Assembly: GCA_028564705.1 (NCBI GenBank)
Contig: JAPXFQ010001305.1
Coordinates: 806,001 to 870,000, forward strand
Direction: 5' to 3'
Source of the DNA: Apricaphanius iberus
Taxonomy: Eukaryota > Chordata > Actinopteri > Cyprinodontiformes > Aphaniidae
Length of the DNA stretch: 64,000 bases
Within the stretch, counting starts at the first letter, position 1. Every line of letters begins with the position of its first letter. Shown piece by piece: positions 22,948 through 40,684 of this stretch. Made by a program: the position numbers and the translations under genes. The notes below the pieces were generated by a model, which did no database searches, was not told where the DNA came from, and was given only the letters and a program-made list of their open reading frames with translations.

Positions 22948-24227
22948 GGGGCCGTATTCACAAAGTCTCTTATCTCACCGCTAGGTGTTACTCCTAACTC
23001 GCGCTAAAAGGTCTTACGTAGGAGTTGTCGTCTAAAACCTATTCACAAACGCACTAAGAGCTACTTTTACGTGTGAACAATCCCTAAAGAGTTGCTATGG
23101 AAAGTTGCTATGGAAAACGTAATTTCCTATACGTGAGTAAATAGACGGACAGCAGTGTGATTGGTTGTTGAATGACACGTGTGAAACCAGGAAATGGAAA
23201 ACTTCAATGTAGATTAAAGCGTAATTATGAACAGGGCAAATATCAGAAATAATGCATGATGACCTCTTTGTGTCGGCCACAAGACTGACACTTCATACAG
23301 CTTACACACAATAGCCTACTTACCGAGAGGGTGAAGTTTAAAAATGAAAAAACGGAAATACATCATGTGATCCCGGTTCGTCAGCCCGCACTGCTCATCA
23401 TCATCTCATCATTGTTGCCCTAAGGGTCATCTGCATTGTCCCCATCATCCTCTGGTTTAGGAATGTTATGCCTTTTTCATAGATTATGCAGGATTGCACA
23501 AGCCATTATTACAGAGCTGGTTTTGTCAGGACTTAAACGTATCTCGCCATGGAGTACATGGAAACGGCATTTAAATTGCGCGATTCCTCTCTCTGCCACA
23601 TTTCTTGTCCTTTTGTGCGTTCTAACATGGAAGTACAACAGTACAACATGTATTCAATATATGACTGTAGCCTAATTTCCCTAGGCTACTTTGATGCAGT
23701 TTTTCGATGTCTAATGGGAAACGGATGAATTGTTACATAATGTGGGGTCGACAGAGCGCTTTAAGAGTTTGGTGGATTGATCGGCTGATAGATGGTTGTG
23801 ATATACCCAAGTTGTCCGCGTTGCAAAGTTGCATTTTCCCTGTGGCTAAATATCTTAGTGTTGCTAAAGATTTAATTTCCTGACTGATCGGGTTGTTACG
23901 TTTTGTTTGAGACGTGATTGCATCTCGCACCAAATCGACAAAAAGTTCAATACCTTCACGATTTAGTCAGTATCATTTGGTAAATTCAGAATCATCCAGA
24001 GTGTCCAACACATTGCGTCTGGCTGCAGCCATTTTGGGAGTCTTTGTGAATAGGTCTTAGTGAGTTAGGAGTCCTCCTGACTTCTTTAAAGGACTCCCAG
24101 GCTTAGGAGCTACTTTTAGGCCTAAAAGTGGTCATGAATTACTTTTATCTTAAGAAACTAGGAGCTACTCCTAAATTCGCCAGGTAGGACCTACTTTTAG
24201 CCCTAAGATTCTTTGTGAATATGGCCC
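22948..24227 (-). mobile_element. PIF/Harbinger transposon, internally deleted
   Basis: Termini GGGCCGTATTCACAAAG (left) and CTTTGTGAATATGGCCC (right, inverted) bound about 1.28 kb. The interior encodes, on the minus strand, N- and C-terminal pieces of a HARBI1-like transposase. A clear 3-bp target duplication is not visible. Confidence 0.9.
23425..24032 (-). pseudogene. Harbinger (HARBI1-like) transposase, broken
   Basis: From an ATG at 24032 the frame reads MAAARRNVLDTLDDSEFTK, meets two TGA stops three codons apart, then LNREGIELFVDLVRD and SLATLRYLATGKMQLCNADN, then GISQPSISR with the HTH-like ISQPSISR motif, to a TAA at 23735-23733. Further on, another frame gives RNVAERGIAQFKCRFHVLHG and RLSPDKTSSVIMACAILHNL, the C-terminal part with the ER---Q-K-RF motif. 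The central DDE catalytic core is missing, so this is an internal-deletion derivative. Two of the stops look like CGA to TGA changes. Confidence 0.9.
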
Positions 24228-24335
24228 ATGATCTCCAGAAGCACAAATTCATCCTCCAGTAACACACAAGCAGGAGTGCAGATCAGCTCCAGGTGAAGCA
24301 TTTAGGCCACAGCAGATTAAATGTTCATAATAAAT

Positions 24336-25436
24336 TAGGGCTGAACAATTTTGGAAAATAATATAATTGCGATTTTTTTTCTTCAATATTGCGATTGCGA
24401 TTTAATTTGCAATTATTTTAATTGGGCTTTTCTCATGCATTTTTTAATTAATGAAAGCAAAAATATTGTGTATTATAAACCGATTTCTTTATACATAATT
24501 TATTCTATTCCATAAGATAGACTTATTTTAAGACAAAGGTAAATATTAACAACTTTATTTACTTTTAATCGTCACACTTGATGGTCATCGGCGTCGTTCT
24601 GCAATTAAGGTTTTCTTCCTTTTGATCCCAGCTGGCAGGTCCCCCCGTGGGGTTATCCGGGTAGAAAGATGCTTGAAGCAACAAGCTCTGATTTTTAATT
24701 CTCCATCGATCTAATGCACTTTCAGACTCTGGTATGACTCTGTAGTGCGGTTTGATCACAGGTCAGTTGTTGCAAAATACTTTGCTGTTTTCGGTGCGGC
24801 CTTAACTTTCTGTCGGCATTTTTTATACAGCGCAGGTAAGAGGTGGCTAAAATGTGTTCGTGAGATTAAATCCTAGCTTATTCATCATGCTTATCGAAGC
24901 AAACCCTTGGATATAAAACCCGTTAGGCTATAGCACGAATTATTTCCGTGTGCCCTTTTTTTATGTTCGTAAGGAGCGATTCTTTCAAACAGCTCGGTCA
25001 GCCATCCCTGTCGGCTGGAAGTTTGTCTACTGAAAATTGAAACACTGGTGGTGGTCAGTTTAGCCATGCAACTCTCATATATGGTGTGTGATGTTCTTAG
25101 TAGTGTATCTCGTGAGGCAGCAAGGCGGGCTCTGTATTACCTGGCATTGCGCAGCATCAACGTTTTCATAGCCGATATAATTTCTCACAACTGATGTACT
25201 GTTCCTCTTAGGTACCAAATATTGTGTAGTGTTGGATTCTGTTAAGCTTTAGACTATTTTGTAACGGGTTAAAGTGCAGCGTTTCCTTCTCTCTCTGCAT
25301 TGTTTGAGATGTTTGCAAGTCACATGACTTTACCAGATATGTTTACATCAAGTCAAATCGCAGCCTTTGCGATTAGGAAATCGCATTTTTATCAAATTGC
25401 GATTTAATTGCAAATGCAATTAATCGTTCAGCCCTA
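24336..25436. mobile_element. hAT-type element (TAGGGCTGAACRAT termini)
   Basis: Starts TAGGGCTGAACAATTTT and ends with the inverse, AATCGTTCAGCCCTA. Flanking octamers TAATAAAT (24328-24335) and TAACAAAT (25437-25444) match 7 of 8. Sub-terminal TTGCGATT repeats are abundant. About 1.1 kb; a 64-codon minus-strand frame inside has no recognisable similarity. Confidence 0.85.
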
Positions 25437-25634
25437 TAACAAATAAATGTATCTTTTTAATCTGCTCAATGTGTGATGGAACAATGTAGATTCTCTGTTT
25501 AATTTATTTTTCATTGAATAATTATTAAAGTAAATGACGGTTAAATACTACTAAATATGTATTTAAAAATTGATTATGACCACATTCTCTTGACCCCATT
25601 TTGACAACACGCAGTGAAGCTAAATTTGTAGAAA

Positions 25635-25735
25635 GGGGCAACTGTGGCTCAGTGGTAGAATAGACTTGGCTTGCAATCGGATGGTTGTAAGTTCGATTCC
25701 AGCTTCCTCCAGTCACATGTTGATGTGCCCCTGTA
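25635..25735 (+). repeat. tRNA-derived SINE head
   Basis: GGGGCAACTGTGGCTCAGTGG holds a pol III A box (TGGCTCAGTGG). GGTTGTAAGTTCGATTCCAG holds a B box (GTTCGATTCC). They are followed by CACATGTTGATGTGCCC, the usual tRNA-unrelated part. It is SINE, not a tRNA gene. Confidence 0.75.
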
Positions 25736-26625
25736 AAGATGGAAAAAGTACGACAACAGCTATACTGTAATTTCCAGTGTGCTACAAAATAAAAAAGTTA
25801 TATGTTTTTTTGTTTCATTTTAAAGGAGATGGTAAAAAAGGAACTGGTAACTTACTGTAAAGGAAACGTATAATAAAGTTCTAGAGAAAAGGGGGTACTT
25901 ACTAAACAAGGAATGTTAGCAGGGAAGAGGTGGAGAGCAGAAATGTATTTTTAAAAATAGGTTACATCTATATAGTAAGTGAAGATAATGACACAGAAGA
26001 GAGTAAGCAGCATTTGGAGTATAAGACAGATAAATATGAAGAAAAAGTCTGATTTGTGTCAAAATTGATGATCGGATTTGATGAACTCAAATGGGATCCT
26101 TTTAGTTCCAGTTCATTTGAGTTTGTGTGACTGTGTGAAATGTCAGATTAAAAACTGATGCACACTTCCCATTATGTTGTGGACTGTGCAGCAGAACAGA
26201 GTGCACAGCCAATGAAGCGATAGGACAAACATCACATGACCCAACCACACAGACTCTTTATTAGTGTTTGTGCTTCTTTACTGAGAAATCTCAAAAAGCG
26301 GAGAAATCTGATAATGATTCAGCAAAACGAAGATCATCTGTGATGTAAGCTTCCGGTTTGTGGCTCAAAGTGTTCTGCTCATATGACTGTTGTAGTAAAA
26401 TGTATCTCTATGCATGGTGCATGCTTGGTAATCACACATGCATGAAATACATGTTTTTTATTCCATAGAAAGCAGAACACTGCTCTGTGAAAGGAGCCTG
26501 AAGGCACCTCTGTGTTTGTGCACAAAGGCCCTGAATGTTCTGACCTATTTACCACAATGCACATACTGTACACTCCATCTACGATTTACATGAATGCCTT
26601 TGTGACACGGCCATAACTTAGAAAG
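25736..26625. other. Intron 4, no feature recognised
   Basis: No exon, terminal repeats or motif clusters noticed. Confidence 0.5.
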
Positions 26626-26633
26626 GTTATAAC

Positions 26634-26989
26634 TAGGAATACACCAATACAATTACTGGTATCGGGGCCGATACTCTTCTTATATGTACTGTATCCATAT
26701 TGGTTAAAGTTAACCGATACGGTGAATCGATACTTAAAATGTGGAAACTATGCAATAATTTCACCAATTTTTTTTTTTATTTTTCACTTGAAATTTTATT
26801 TTTGCTGTGATTTTTATTAATATTTTATTTTCATATCTAATTCACTGTCATGTGTTGTAACAAGCAGAGAAGAAAATAAAACCTGTCTTACAATTCACTC
26901 CAGTTGAAGTATCGGTATTGGTACTGTGCAGTGAAATCCAAGTATCGTTCTTGTATCGGTTTGAAAAAAGTGGTATCGTTGCATCCCTA
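26634..26989. mobile_element. hAT-type MITE (TAGGGATGCAACGATACC termini)
   Basis: 356 bp. Left end TAGGAATACACCAATAC, right end inverse of TAGGGATGCAACGATACC. Flanking octamers GTTATAAC and GTAATAAC match 7 of 8. Many GTATCGG/CCGATAC motifs inside. Confidence 0.88.
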
Positions 26990-27208
26990 GTAATAACATA
27001 ACATGCATGTAAGAAATAATGCAAAAATGTCATTCAAGATAGTTGAATTCTTTTTCAACTGTGTTTAGGTTTATTTCACAGAGTTTGCAATATTCAACAG
27101 ACCAAGTCCACATAGAGACAAGAAGACATGCAGGTGGAGTTCTTTGCTGCTGATTTGTAACGGACATGCAGTCTTGTTGCATTTAGGTGCTAAACACAAC
27201 ATCTACCT

Positions 27209-27973
27209 TTTTTTCTAGACTATAAACCGCACTTGATTATAAGCCACAACAGCCTATTTTAGGGAAAGACCACAAATTTGTATATAAACAAGCCGGACCC
27301 AATTAAAAGACGCTGCTGTTTTAATGTTTAATTACTATATGTAGGGTTTGTGCAGTGGGGACTGTCGGGAAAGTGAATGGTGTTTGGGGAAGGGTCAATT
27401 TTATTAACATTTCAACACGGTGGAAACACCTCGGCCGTCTCCTCTATGTTTTTAGCCAATCTTAAAGAAAGACCTCAAATTCAGCCCATCTGCTTTGATT
27501 ACCTCGGAAAGCTTTTTTTCCGTCTTATTGCATTGAGAGAGTTTTTCATGTTGGCGTCACCAACGTCTCACCATCATTGCTGTCATGGGTACGTGAAGCC
27601 AATGGCGCTCTGTTTCCTTATTTAAAAGTCCGATTGACTGCCTTCAAGTTAAACACAGCATCATATCTATTTCTTCCTTTGTTTTCTATAATGAGGGTTT
27701 GTGCATGAAAACATATTTTCGAGAAACTGTCTCACTCGTAATGTCTGTATGTTCCATGTTTGCTTTCATTGTTGCAACCTTCCTCTCCTCTCTCTTCCAG
27801 TCTCTTAAAGGCGCTGTATCCCTTAAAGTAAAGGACATAACTTGTACAATCCATAGATCGAGGAGGTCCTCTAGTGGCCGTTAGCCGTAAAAATCCATAA
27901 ATAAACCACACTGGATGACAGTCCGAATGATACAAAACATGAGAAAAAAGTAGCGGCCTATAGTCTGGAAAAT
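27209..27973. mobile_element. DNA element with CYAGACTATA…CCGC termini
   Basis: TTTCTAGACTATAAACCGCACT at the left and GTAGCGGCCTATAGTCTGGAAAA at the right are inverted copies of a terminus I know from a frequent fish DNA element. Two short open frames inside carry no known domain. Confidence 0.65.
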
Positions 27974-28345
27974 TCTGTACTTAAAAACGTTGCAGTGACT
28001 CTGTAATTGATTAATTTGCTGCGATAAATCAGTTTAAGAAACTTTGAAAAGTTTTTTTGTTTTTAAAGAATGCGCCATTGTGCATCCAAACGTTTCCCTA
28101 TAAGAGTTAGCATTGGTCTTCTCCTCATTCTACTTCTCTCTGCTCAGTGACAGTGGGAAACTTTCTTCTTAATGTTGCTCTGTGGCTTTATTCCATCAAT
28201 CCTGCTTCTGAAGAAGTCACAAAAAAATTTGCGTCAGTAAATCAAACCAGAAGGTGGTATCTAAACATCCCAATGCTCGTTAGAAAGTAACAGCAACTAA
28301 TGCAGTCAGATGTGCCGACCTTCTTTCAAACCATTATGTACAAAA

Positions 28346-28719
28346 TAGGGGAACACCAATCCGACTTTTTCAGTCCCAATACCGATACCGATGCTTTTAT
28401 TTTGTGTATCTGTCGATACCCGATACTGATCCGATACTATTGTTGAATTAATAAGCTGTATGACTTCCACCGTATACCTTTCTTGAAGAGACTAAAGGCA
28501 CCAGATTTGAATAACTAAACATAACTAAGAGAAAATAATGGATGTAAAATATAAAATTACCACAAAAATAAAATTGAAAAATGTATCTTTGTGTTATTAT
28601 TGCCGATTTTCCATATTTTGAGTATCGGTTCATGGTATCAGTTAGGTTTAACCGATACATGTACATCAGACGTATCTGGGCCGATACCCGATTCCAGTAT
28701 CGGTATCGATGCATCCATA
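28346..28719. mobile_element. hAT-type MITE, relative of 26634-26989
   Basis: 374 bp between TAGGGGAACACCAATCC and GGTATCGATGCATCCATA. Flanking octamers GTACAAAA and GTAAAAAA match 7 of 8. Interior CCGATACCGATGC motifs link it to the 26.6-kb and 48.7-kb elements. Confidence 0.85.
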
Positions 28720-28754
28720 GTAAAAAATGTCACAAATAGTGACCTCTAAAGGGA

Positions 28755-28825
28755 GACAGCTTGATCAGATGCCCAAGCCTGATCCCTTTGCTGTTGAGAA
28801 GAAGTGGCTCTAATTCAAATTCCCT
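28755..28825. repeat. LINE 3'-region scrap
   Basis: AGCTTGATCAGATGCCCAAGCCTGAT...GAGAAGAAGTGGCTCTA resembles the segment at 17225-17405. Borders are vague. Confidence 0.5.
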
Positions 28826-28829
28826 CTAG

Positions 28830-30035
28830 ATGACAGAACTATTATCTATCGTTAACTCCGGTTTACCACTGGATGCTTACGCTGCAAGTAGCATAACAGA
28901 GGTGCTTTTCCTGTAAGCTAAGTTCCTTCCTAGCGGGAGCTTTTCGGATGCTCATCATCCACAACACCTGCAAATGTTTTCCATGTGGCTGGTTCCATGA
29001 GAAGAGGGAATTACAGGAACATTGCAATTGCGTAACTGAATGGGTAGTCTGCAGGGGGGGAACAATTCCTGTTAATGAGCATAAACTCAGCATTCACTCC
29101 CAAAACTGCAGATATTTTTTTCTATGCCCTCTCATTTGTCACGTTATCTCCAATTCAAGGATTAACTTCTTTAGTTCATGTTGAAAACCAACAGAAGACG
29201 AACAGATTGACTGCAAACGTGGTGTGACATGTAAATATGTAGTTAAGCAATAGGGCACTGGTACTTGCCTCTTATTTTGAAATTTGTCAAACACTTTGCA
29301 CTGCCTCTGTCTCTTACTTTCTGTCTAGTTCACTCTGAACTGCTGAGCTTGATGTGCCCTGGAAGCATAGCGTATAAAAAATAGACCCTAGCAGAGGGCA
29401 AAAGCACAACACTTCAGGGATGCATCCGATTCGGGCCGCTTCGTCCCTGCTGGAAAAGAACCCATAGGCTGTTAGCTGCATATTAAACTTTCAGATGTTA
29501 CTAAATGCATACCCATCCCTGTAAGTCTGGGGTAAGCCGTATTCTGACCACCCTTTGGAGGGGGTTGATTTCTGCTGCCTCTACCTCACTCTTACTGTCA
29601 TGATACCAATCTCAGGAGGATATACCAAAGATCAAGAATGGAGACTTAAAGCTAAAGTGAAAGCTTTGCTTTTTGTCTTTCCTTTTTCTTCACCACAACA
29701 GAGCAGAGCAGCACCAACTTTATTGCGGAAAAAGCCCCATAAGTATGCATTATTGCTAAAAATATAGCTCCTCTCAAAACAAAGGTGAAACACAGCTTGG
29801 CCAAACAGGGTCGCAACAAACTGTTGATATATGTTGCTTGCTGACGTCTGCCTGGCCATCTTATGCATTACTTATCAAAACATTCACAAAGTGCCTTTGT
29901 TTCCTATACAGAACTTACTGCTTAGATGCACTCACTAAAATAGAGAATAAATAATCAATCTCTTTGCACATCATAAGACACCAAGATGCTCAAACTCCGC
30001 TGCTTGATTCCAGATTACTCTGATCCTGGCCACTA
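28830..30035. other. Intron 4, no feature recognised
   Basis: Overlapping short frames on both strands; no recognisable gene or element. Confidence 0.5.
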
Positions 30036-30040
30036 TGTAC

Positions 30041-30223
30041 TCAGCAGTCGTAATTCAGCAGCAACTGCTTCGTCACACGCTGGAGGTGATAAACTGAAGA
30101 AGCCAACAGAACTGCATCATCAGCAAAAAGCAAAGACAAGATCCTGAGAACACCCTCCCCTCTACATCTCTTCCTTGAGAGCCAGTCCATTAACACCACA
30201 AAAAGGAATGGCGACATAGGGCA
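30041..30223 (-). pseudogene. Non-LTR retrotransposon reverse transcriptase fragment
   Basis: Sixty codons open on the minus strand, reading CPMSPFLFVVLMDWLSRKRC, then RGEGVLRILSLLFADDAVLL and ASSVYHLQRVTKQLLLNYDC before TGA. SPFLFVV and FADDAVLLAS are the conserved RT palm motifs, and the catalytic FADD is intact. Surrounding sequence gives no continuation in frame, so this is a short 5'-truncated and eroded LINE copy. The clade cannot be named with certainty. Confidence 0.88.
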
Positions 30224-30229
30224 GTCCTA

Positions 30230-31885
30230 GAGAACTCTAACAAGTTATACAAAACATATGACCAAATAAACCCAGAACTGGTTCAAACACACAGTCTCAG
30301 TCCACAGATTTAAATGCATTGCAGGTTGAATTGAAAAGAAGAGGTCATCGGAGAGGGTAGAGATCAAAAGAGACTGGAATAGCTAAGAAAGTTCTCTCTG
30401 AATTAAATGACCATGAGAGATGTTAGAAGAGTAGACTGAGTGGTTGGCAAAAGGAGGTTATCACGAGAATGGTCCCACTCGTGACTTAATTAAAATTTTA
30501 TTTAAAAGTTAGATTATGCTTCTTTCATCCAAAACCTCACATTCATTCCTATACTGTATATGGAGACTCCTCCAGGTCAGAGATTGTTGCTCCAAATGAA
30601 CATTTATTGACTTTTTAGCCAACAGTACAGCCTGTCTGGGCTTTTAACCCAACACTCTTCTATAATTCTGCATATTACCAGTCAAATGAGGCGAGTATAC
30701 ACAGGGGTCTGGAGTTAATCAACTTAATGCGCCATGCTGAGAAATATCATTCTGAGGGGGAAGACTCATGCAGCAGCTGTGCACATACTATATGTCATCT
30801 AGAAACCAGGCTACACCAACAGAAAGCTTATCAGCCTTCCCAGGCCAGTTTCAATGTGATTTTGCGTTGCTGTCTGTGTGTGAGTCCTTCAGGCGGACAA
30901 CGATTCTGTGCATAAAGTGATGTCGACATGAGTGTTAGTGCAAGTTCAGTGTGGTGAAAAGTGGCTCCAGGGTGAACGGCGAGCAGAAGCAGCAGAGAGG
31001 AGTCAGCCTTGTGTGGAAGGAAAGGTCATGAAAGACAAATGGAAGTCGAAACAATTACTGACCTTTGACTGACCTTTCTTACTTGATTATCAAACAACTG
31101 GGGTTGTATAAATATACTTATAGCCCTCATAGTCACATCTATTGCATATGCAAGAAGTGCTCTACATGGCGCACAATGCCAAATTACTCTATGTCGTGTT
31201 TTCTCTTTTGTGAGGTAGTAACATTCTTTTTATGATACCCCTGAGTAATGTCCTGCACAATCAATAATATCCAGTTGTCATCTGAATAGTTAACTGATTC
31301 CACCTGAATTTATTTTCATCTCAGGACAAATGCAGCTGATTTGTGAAGGCGGCAGAGGTTTCATAGAGAAAATCTGTGAACAAACAGGATTAAAAAGACC
31401 AAGGAACACAGCAGAGCGGTCGAGAAGAAAGTTGTGGGGAAGTTTGAAGTCCTTTAAAGAAAAATAACTATAAATATTTCACATAGCTCTGTTTAAGCCA
31501 TCTTCTGAACATGGAGAGGGGAAGGACCGGCTGCTGTCCATCAAAGCTGACAAGCTGCGAATCCACCACTCAAGTGTTTCCATTTTGAAAAATGAAAACA
31601 ATAAAATTTGTGATTGAAGAAGCCATGAAAAGTCCAGTTTTCAGTTTGACACAAGCTGTTTACCGGACACTGGAAACAGGTGGCAGAAATTGCTCAGGAT
31701 GTCCTTTATTTTCCACCTGTACCAGAGACCTAAGAAAACTCATCACCCTGCTCAAACTATACCTACAGGAAAACATCTTGGTAGCAGCATTATGCCAGGA
31801 CATGCATTCCTTTAACAGGGGCAATTCTAAAAGAAAACCTGTAAGTTTGTTCGACTAGAGACTGGAGTTGAGGTTCTTTTTCCAC
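30230..31885. other. Intron 4, no feature recognised
   Basis: The first 170 bp may still belong to the LINE scrap. No exon or terminal repeats noted beyond it. Confidence 0.45.
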
Positions 31886-31889
31886 AAAA

Positions 31890-32260
31890 ACTTTGACACT
31901 AAACCTATATCAAAGGGTTATTTTATATGTGTCTGAATGGGCTGATTAAAGTTCAGACCTAAATCCTATTGAGAATCTGTTTGAAATTAAAATGGATTTT
32001 CACAGATTTTTCTCCTCTCAGTCTGAACGAGTTCAAACAACTGATGGTTTCTCTTTACGCATACATCTCAGTTTCTAGATCTGCAAAGCAGTGAACAGTA
32101 GTTCTACAAAGGATAGAGTTAGGTGGGCTAAATACAAATGATTGCCAGCACAGCAGATTTACTACTTTATCTTGGTCTATAAAATATCCTTCCAAAAAGA
32201 CATTTAAATGCGTGGCTATAATGTGAAAAGAAATGTTTTTGCTCAGGGCTGGATCTGTGA
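31890..32260 (+). mobile_element. Tc1-like transposon 3'-end relic
   Basis: CAGACCTAAATCCTATTGAGAATCTG is a decayed codon string for the DLNPIENL motif around the last catalytic residue of Tc1 transposase. It is followed by TTTCTAGATCTGCAAAGCAG, GGTTCTACAAAGGATAG and GGCTAAATACAAATG, the usual C-terminus and trailing sequence of one fish Tc1 family. Multiple stops and indels. Confidence 0.7.
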
Positions 32261-32264
32261 GAGT

Positions 32265-38177
<5,913 letters not shown>

Positions 38178-38324
38178 CCACTAAAAACTGTTGGGTCAAA
38201 AATAACCCAACCGCTCGGTCAATATCACACCAGCCCAGCAGTAGTTAATTTGACCCAGCAAGATGGATGGTTGGACATTTAATTTAAGGGCAAAAATGAT
38301 ATCCTTCTCAGATATATTCATACC

Positions 38325-38425
38325 AGCCCTGTGACACAATGGTCAAGTCTGTCAGAGCCAGGTCTCGAACCACCACCCCCCTGACAATAAGTCGGGCACC
38401 CAACTCCTGAGCCACATTAGCCATC
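38325..38425 (-). repeat. tRNA-derived SINE-like fragment, antisense
   Basis: AGGTCTCGAACCACCACCCC followed by AACTCCTGAGCCACATTAGCC corresponds to complemented B-box and A-box segments of a SINE head. Confidence 0.55.
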
Positions 38426-38764
38426 TGCCTGTTCACCTTGCAAAACCACACAGTAGTTGGGGAATTCAAACCTGATGAAAATCCTGTGAATATTGACTTT
38501 CAGTAAATGGCTAAAAACCGAACAGATGTACTGCATCCTTGTTCATGTTTCCGTGATTTATTTATAAAGCACTCTTTCAACACAATGCTCATAACAACAA
38601 CATAAAGATACTAATTTAATATGTAATGCTAGAAAGACGACGTGTGCACAAACTGACTTGGCTCGACACTGGATGATCAATTTGGAAAACGGGAGAAGTC
38701 GACGTGATGACTATATATAACCCAACTGTGTTTAACCCAATGCATGGGTTGCACAAAAATAACG

Positions 38765-38885
38765 TAAATAATAAATCAATCAAACTTTATTTATAAAGCC
38801 CTTTTACAACTACAAAAGTTTCTCAAAGTGCTTTACAGGTTAAAATGACCCCACATATCCCACCCTTCCCAAACCCAGAATAAGA
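38765..38885 (+). repeat. Teleost repeat beginning AATCAATCAAACTTTATTTATAAAGC
   Basis: The (ATCA)n start, CTTTATTTATAAAGCCCTTTT and CTCAAAGTGCTTTACAGG are the hallmark 5' part of the repeat whose downstream part is seen at 2437 and at the right end of the window. Confidence 0.65.
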
Positions 38886-39719
38886 GGAATAATAACCCCT
38901 TTCCCATATAATAACCCAAAATGGGTTACACATTTAATAACCTAGCAGTTGATTTGATTAAATTACCCAGTATTTTTCTGTGTGTTGAGCTTCAGTGATC
39001 CTGCTTGTTCTATTTTTATCCAGATTTGACATTATTATTATTATTAATAAATAAGTTGACACCTCTCTTTACTCCCATTTGGACATGTACGTATATGGTA
39101 AGGAGATGTTATTGTTATAAAAAGAAATGCTATCTAAGTTTTCACTATGTTATCTGGATTTGTTTTGAGAAATAAATGTACGTGTTGCAGAATGAATAAA
39201 CATTAATTAATGTATTTAAATTCTTGAGGTAGCTTTACATTTTTAAGTAAGTTCTGTCTTAGTTCAGTTGCTTTTGTTGCATCATTAACAATTTTGTTTT
39301 GTTCAACATCTCTAGTGATTGAATATATATTAATGTGCTTACTTTATCATTTTCTCTGGGATATATTAGACTTGTTTGGGTGACTGTTCCTTTGTTGTAA
39401 CTTCTGTAAAACACTTTACGTTAGATTTGACCAGAGTAGGGCAATGCAGGTTATGTGTATGTCAATCTGATACAAAGTAAATATACTGCCAGTCTCCCCA
39501 AAATAAATACTAACTACTTAGAGCACAATATGACATAAAGAGAAATTTTCTAGACCTGCTTCATGTTTCCAGTTTGAGGAATATTTGTCAACTTCAGTAA
39601 TGAAATTTCAAATAAAGTCAGAGGGTGCTCCGTTCTGAGTAATCAATTACATCATGACTGTAATTTAACCTTTTTACATTGATGGATATCACATATAAAT
39701 AAGAAATAAAAATCAATAC

Positions 39720-39860
39720 TTTGAAAAACCAGGAGGACTCATGGTGACGCTTTCAAACCTAAGAACAGCATGTCGATTTTTAAACATGGGGGTGTCAGCA
39801 TCATGCTGTGGTTCTTTTTTACAGTCTGTTTTGCAGATCAACCTCAAAATTCTTCAATTT
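39720..39860 (+). mobile_element. Tc1-like transposase scrap
   Basis: AACATGGGGGTGTCAGCATCATGCTGTGG is a decayed form of the codons for KHGGGSIMLWG, a conserved Tc1 transposase motif. Too short to place further. Confidence 0.55.
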
Positions 39861-39997
39861 CACCTCAGATTAACAGTTAGTTGGTTGGAATTTGGATAGA
39901 ACTGAGACAACATTCCCGAGACTGTTTTCAGATGAAGGAAACTGGTTAACCCAGAGCTTCTGGGTGTAGTTGTGTGGATGTAGTTGAGGTGAAACTT

Positions 39998-40185
39998 GTT
40001 GGTCTGAATGGTAATTTCTAGTCATACTGATCACTCAAAGGACTTTACACTGGAGCCACATTCACCTATTCGCACACTCTTTTATATACCGATACAGAGC
40101 TTGGTTGCCAACTTGGGATTAAGTGACTTGCTCAGGGGCAAATCATGATGTAACTACTCCATCTACTGAGCCACAGTCTATTTAC
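39998..40185 (-). repeat. SINE-like repeat, antisense
   Basis: The order CACATTCACCTATTCGCACAC, TGCCAACTTGGGATTAAGTGACTTGCTCAGGGGCA and ACTCCATCTACTGAGCCACAG is that of a common antisense fish SINE. It ends 150 bp before exon 6. Confidence 0.55.
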
Positions 40186-40337
40186 ATTAAAGCAGTTTAA
40201 AACCTGATGTCTCCACACAGCAGCACAGAGTACAAATAGTTTCCAGAGTGAGTAATATGTTTCCAATGTTTAAATGGATTGGTGTTGCATCTCCGTGATT
40301 TGTGTTTCCATATTTGTGTGCCACTTGTGTCTGCCAG

Positions 40338-40467
40338 GCTGTTTGATGTGGGAGGTCAGAGATCGGAGAGGAAGAAATGGATCCACTGTTTTGAAGATGT
40401 GACGGCCATCATTTTCTGCGTGGCTCTGAGCGGATACGACCAGGTGCTGCACGAGGACGAGACCACG
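40338..40467 (+). CDS. gnao1: gnao1 exon 6 (end of codon 198 to residue 241; switch II)
   Basis: Exon of 130 bp, acceptor TCTGCCAG and donor GTAAGG. The first G completes R198, then [20 protein letters not shown] is followed by [20 protein letters not shown] and ETT, ending in phase 0. It carries the DVGGQ G3 box with Q205, the glutamine that positions the hydrolytic water, and the switch II arginines that contact G beta-gamma and RGS proteins. This is the last exon shared by both splice forms. Its phase-0 end can join either exon 7B at 49383 or exon 7A at 59001 without shifting frame. No missing or altered key residue is visible. Confidence 0.97.
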
Positions 40468-40684
40468 GTAAGGACCCGATGTGTCCGTGTTGGACTCAAG
40501 AAACGTCCATTACTAGATTAGCAATATTTCACATAGATATTTATTTACAGCTTCTTTTCTTGTTTAATCTGAAATGAATTACCTTGAACAGCACAGTTGA
40601 CTGCTTGTAACCTACAGAAAGCTAATGTAGTTCTTCAACAACACAGAAACAGTTGAAACACCTAACAAATCAGAGCTTTCTTTT

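Larger units (their letters stand above)
38178..38986. mobile_element. DNA element with CACTAAAAACTGTTGGGT-type termini, carrying nested repeats
   Basis: The left end CACTAAAAACTGTTGGGTCA and right end ACCCAGTATTTTTCTGTGTG are imperfect inverted copies of a frequent fish terminus. TGGGTTA/TAACCCA motifs recur inside. An antisense SINE scrap (about 38325-38425) and another repeat (38765-38885) lie within it. Confidence 0.5.

Noticed and set aside
25635..25735. Possible tRNA gene
   Set aside because: A and B boxes are present, but the acceptor stem does not close and the following sequence is that of a SINE.
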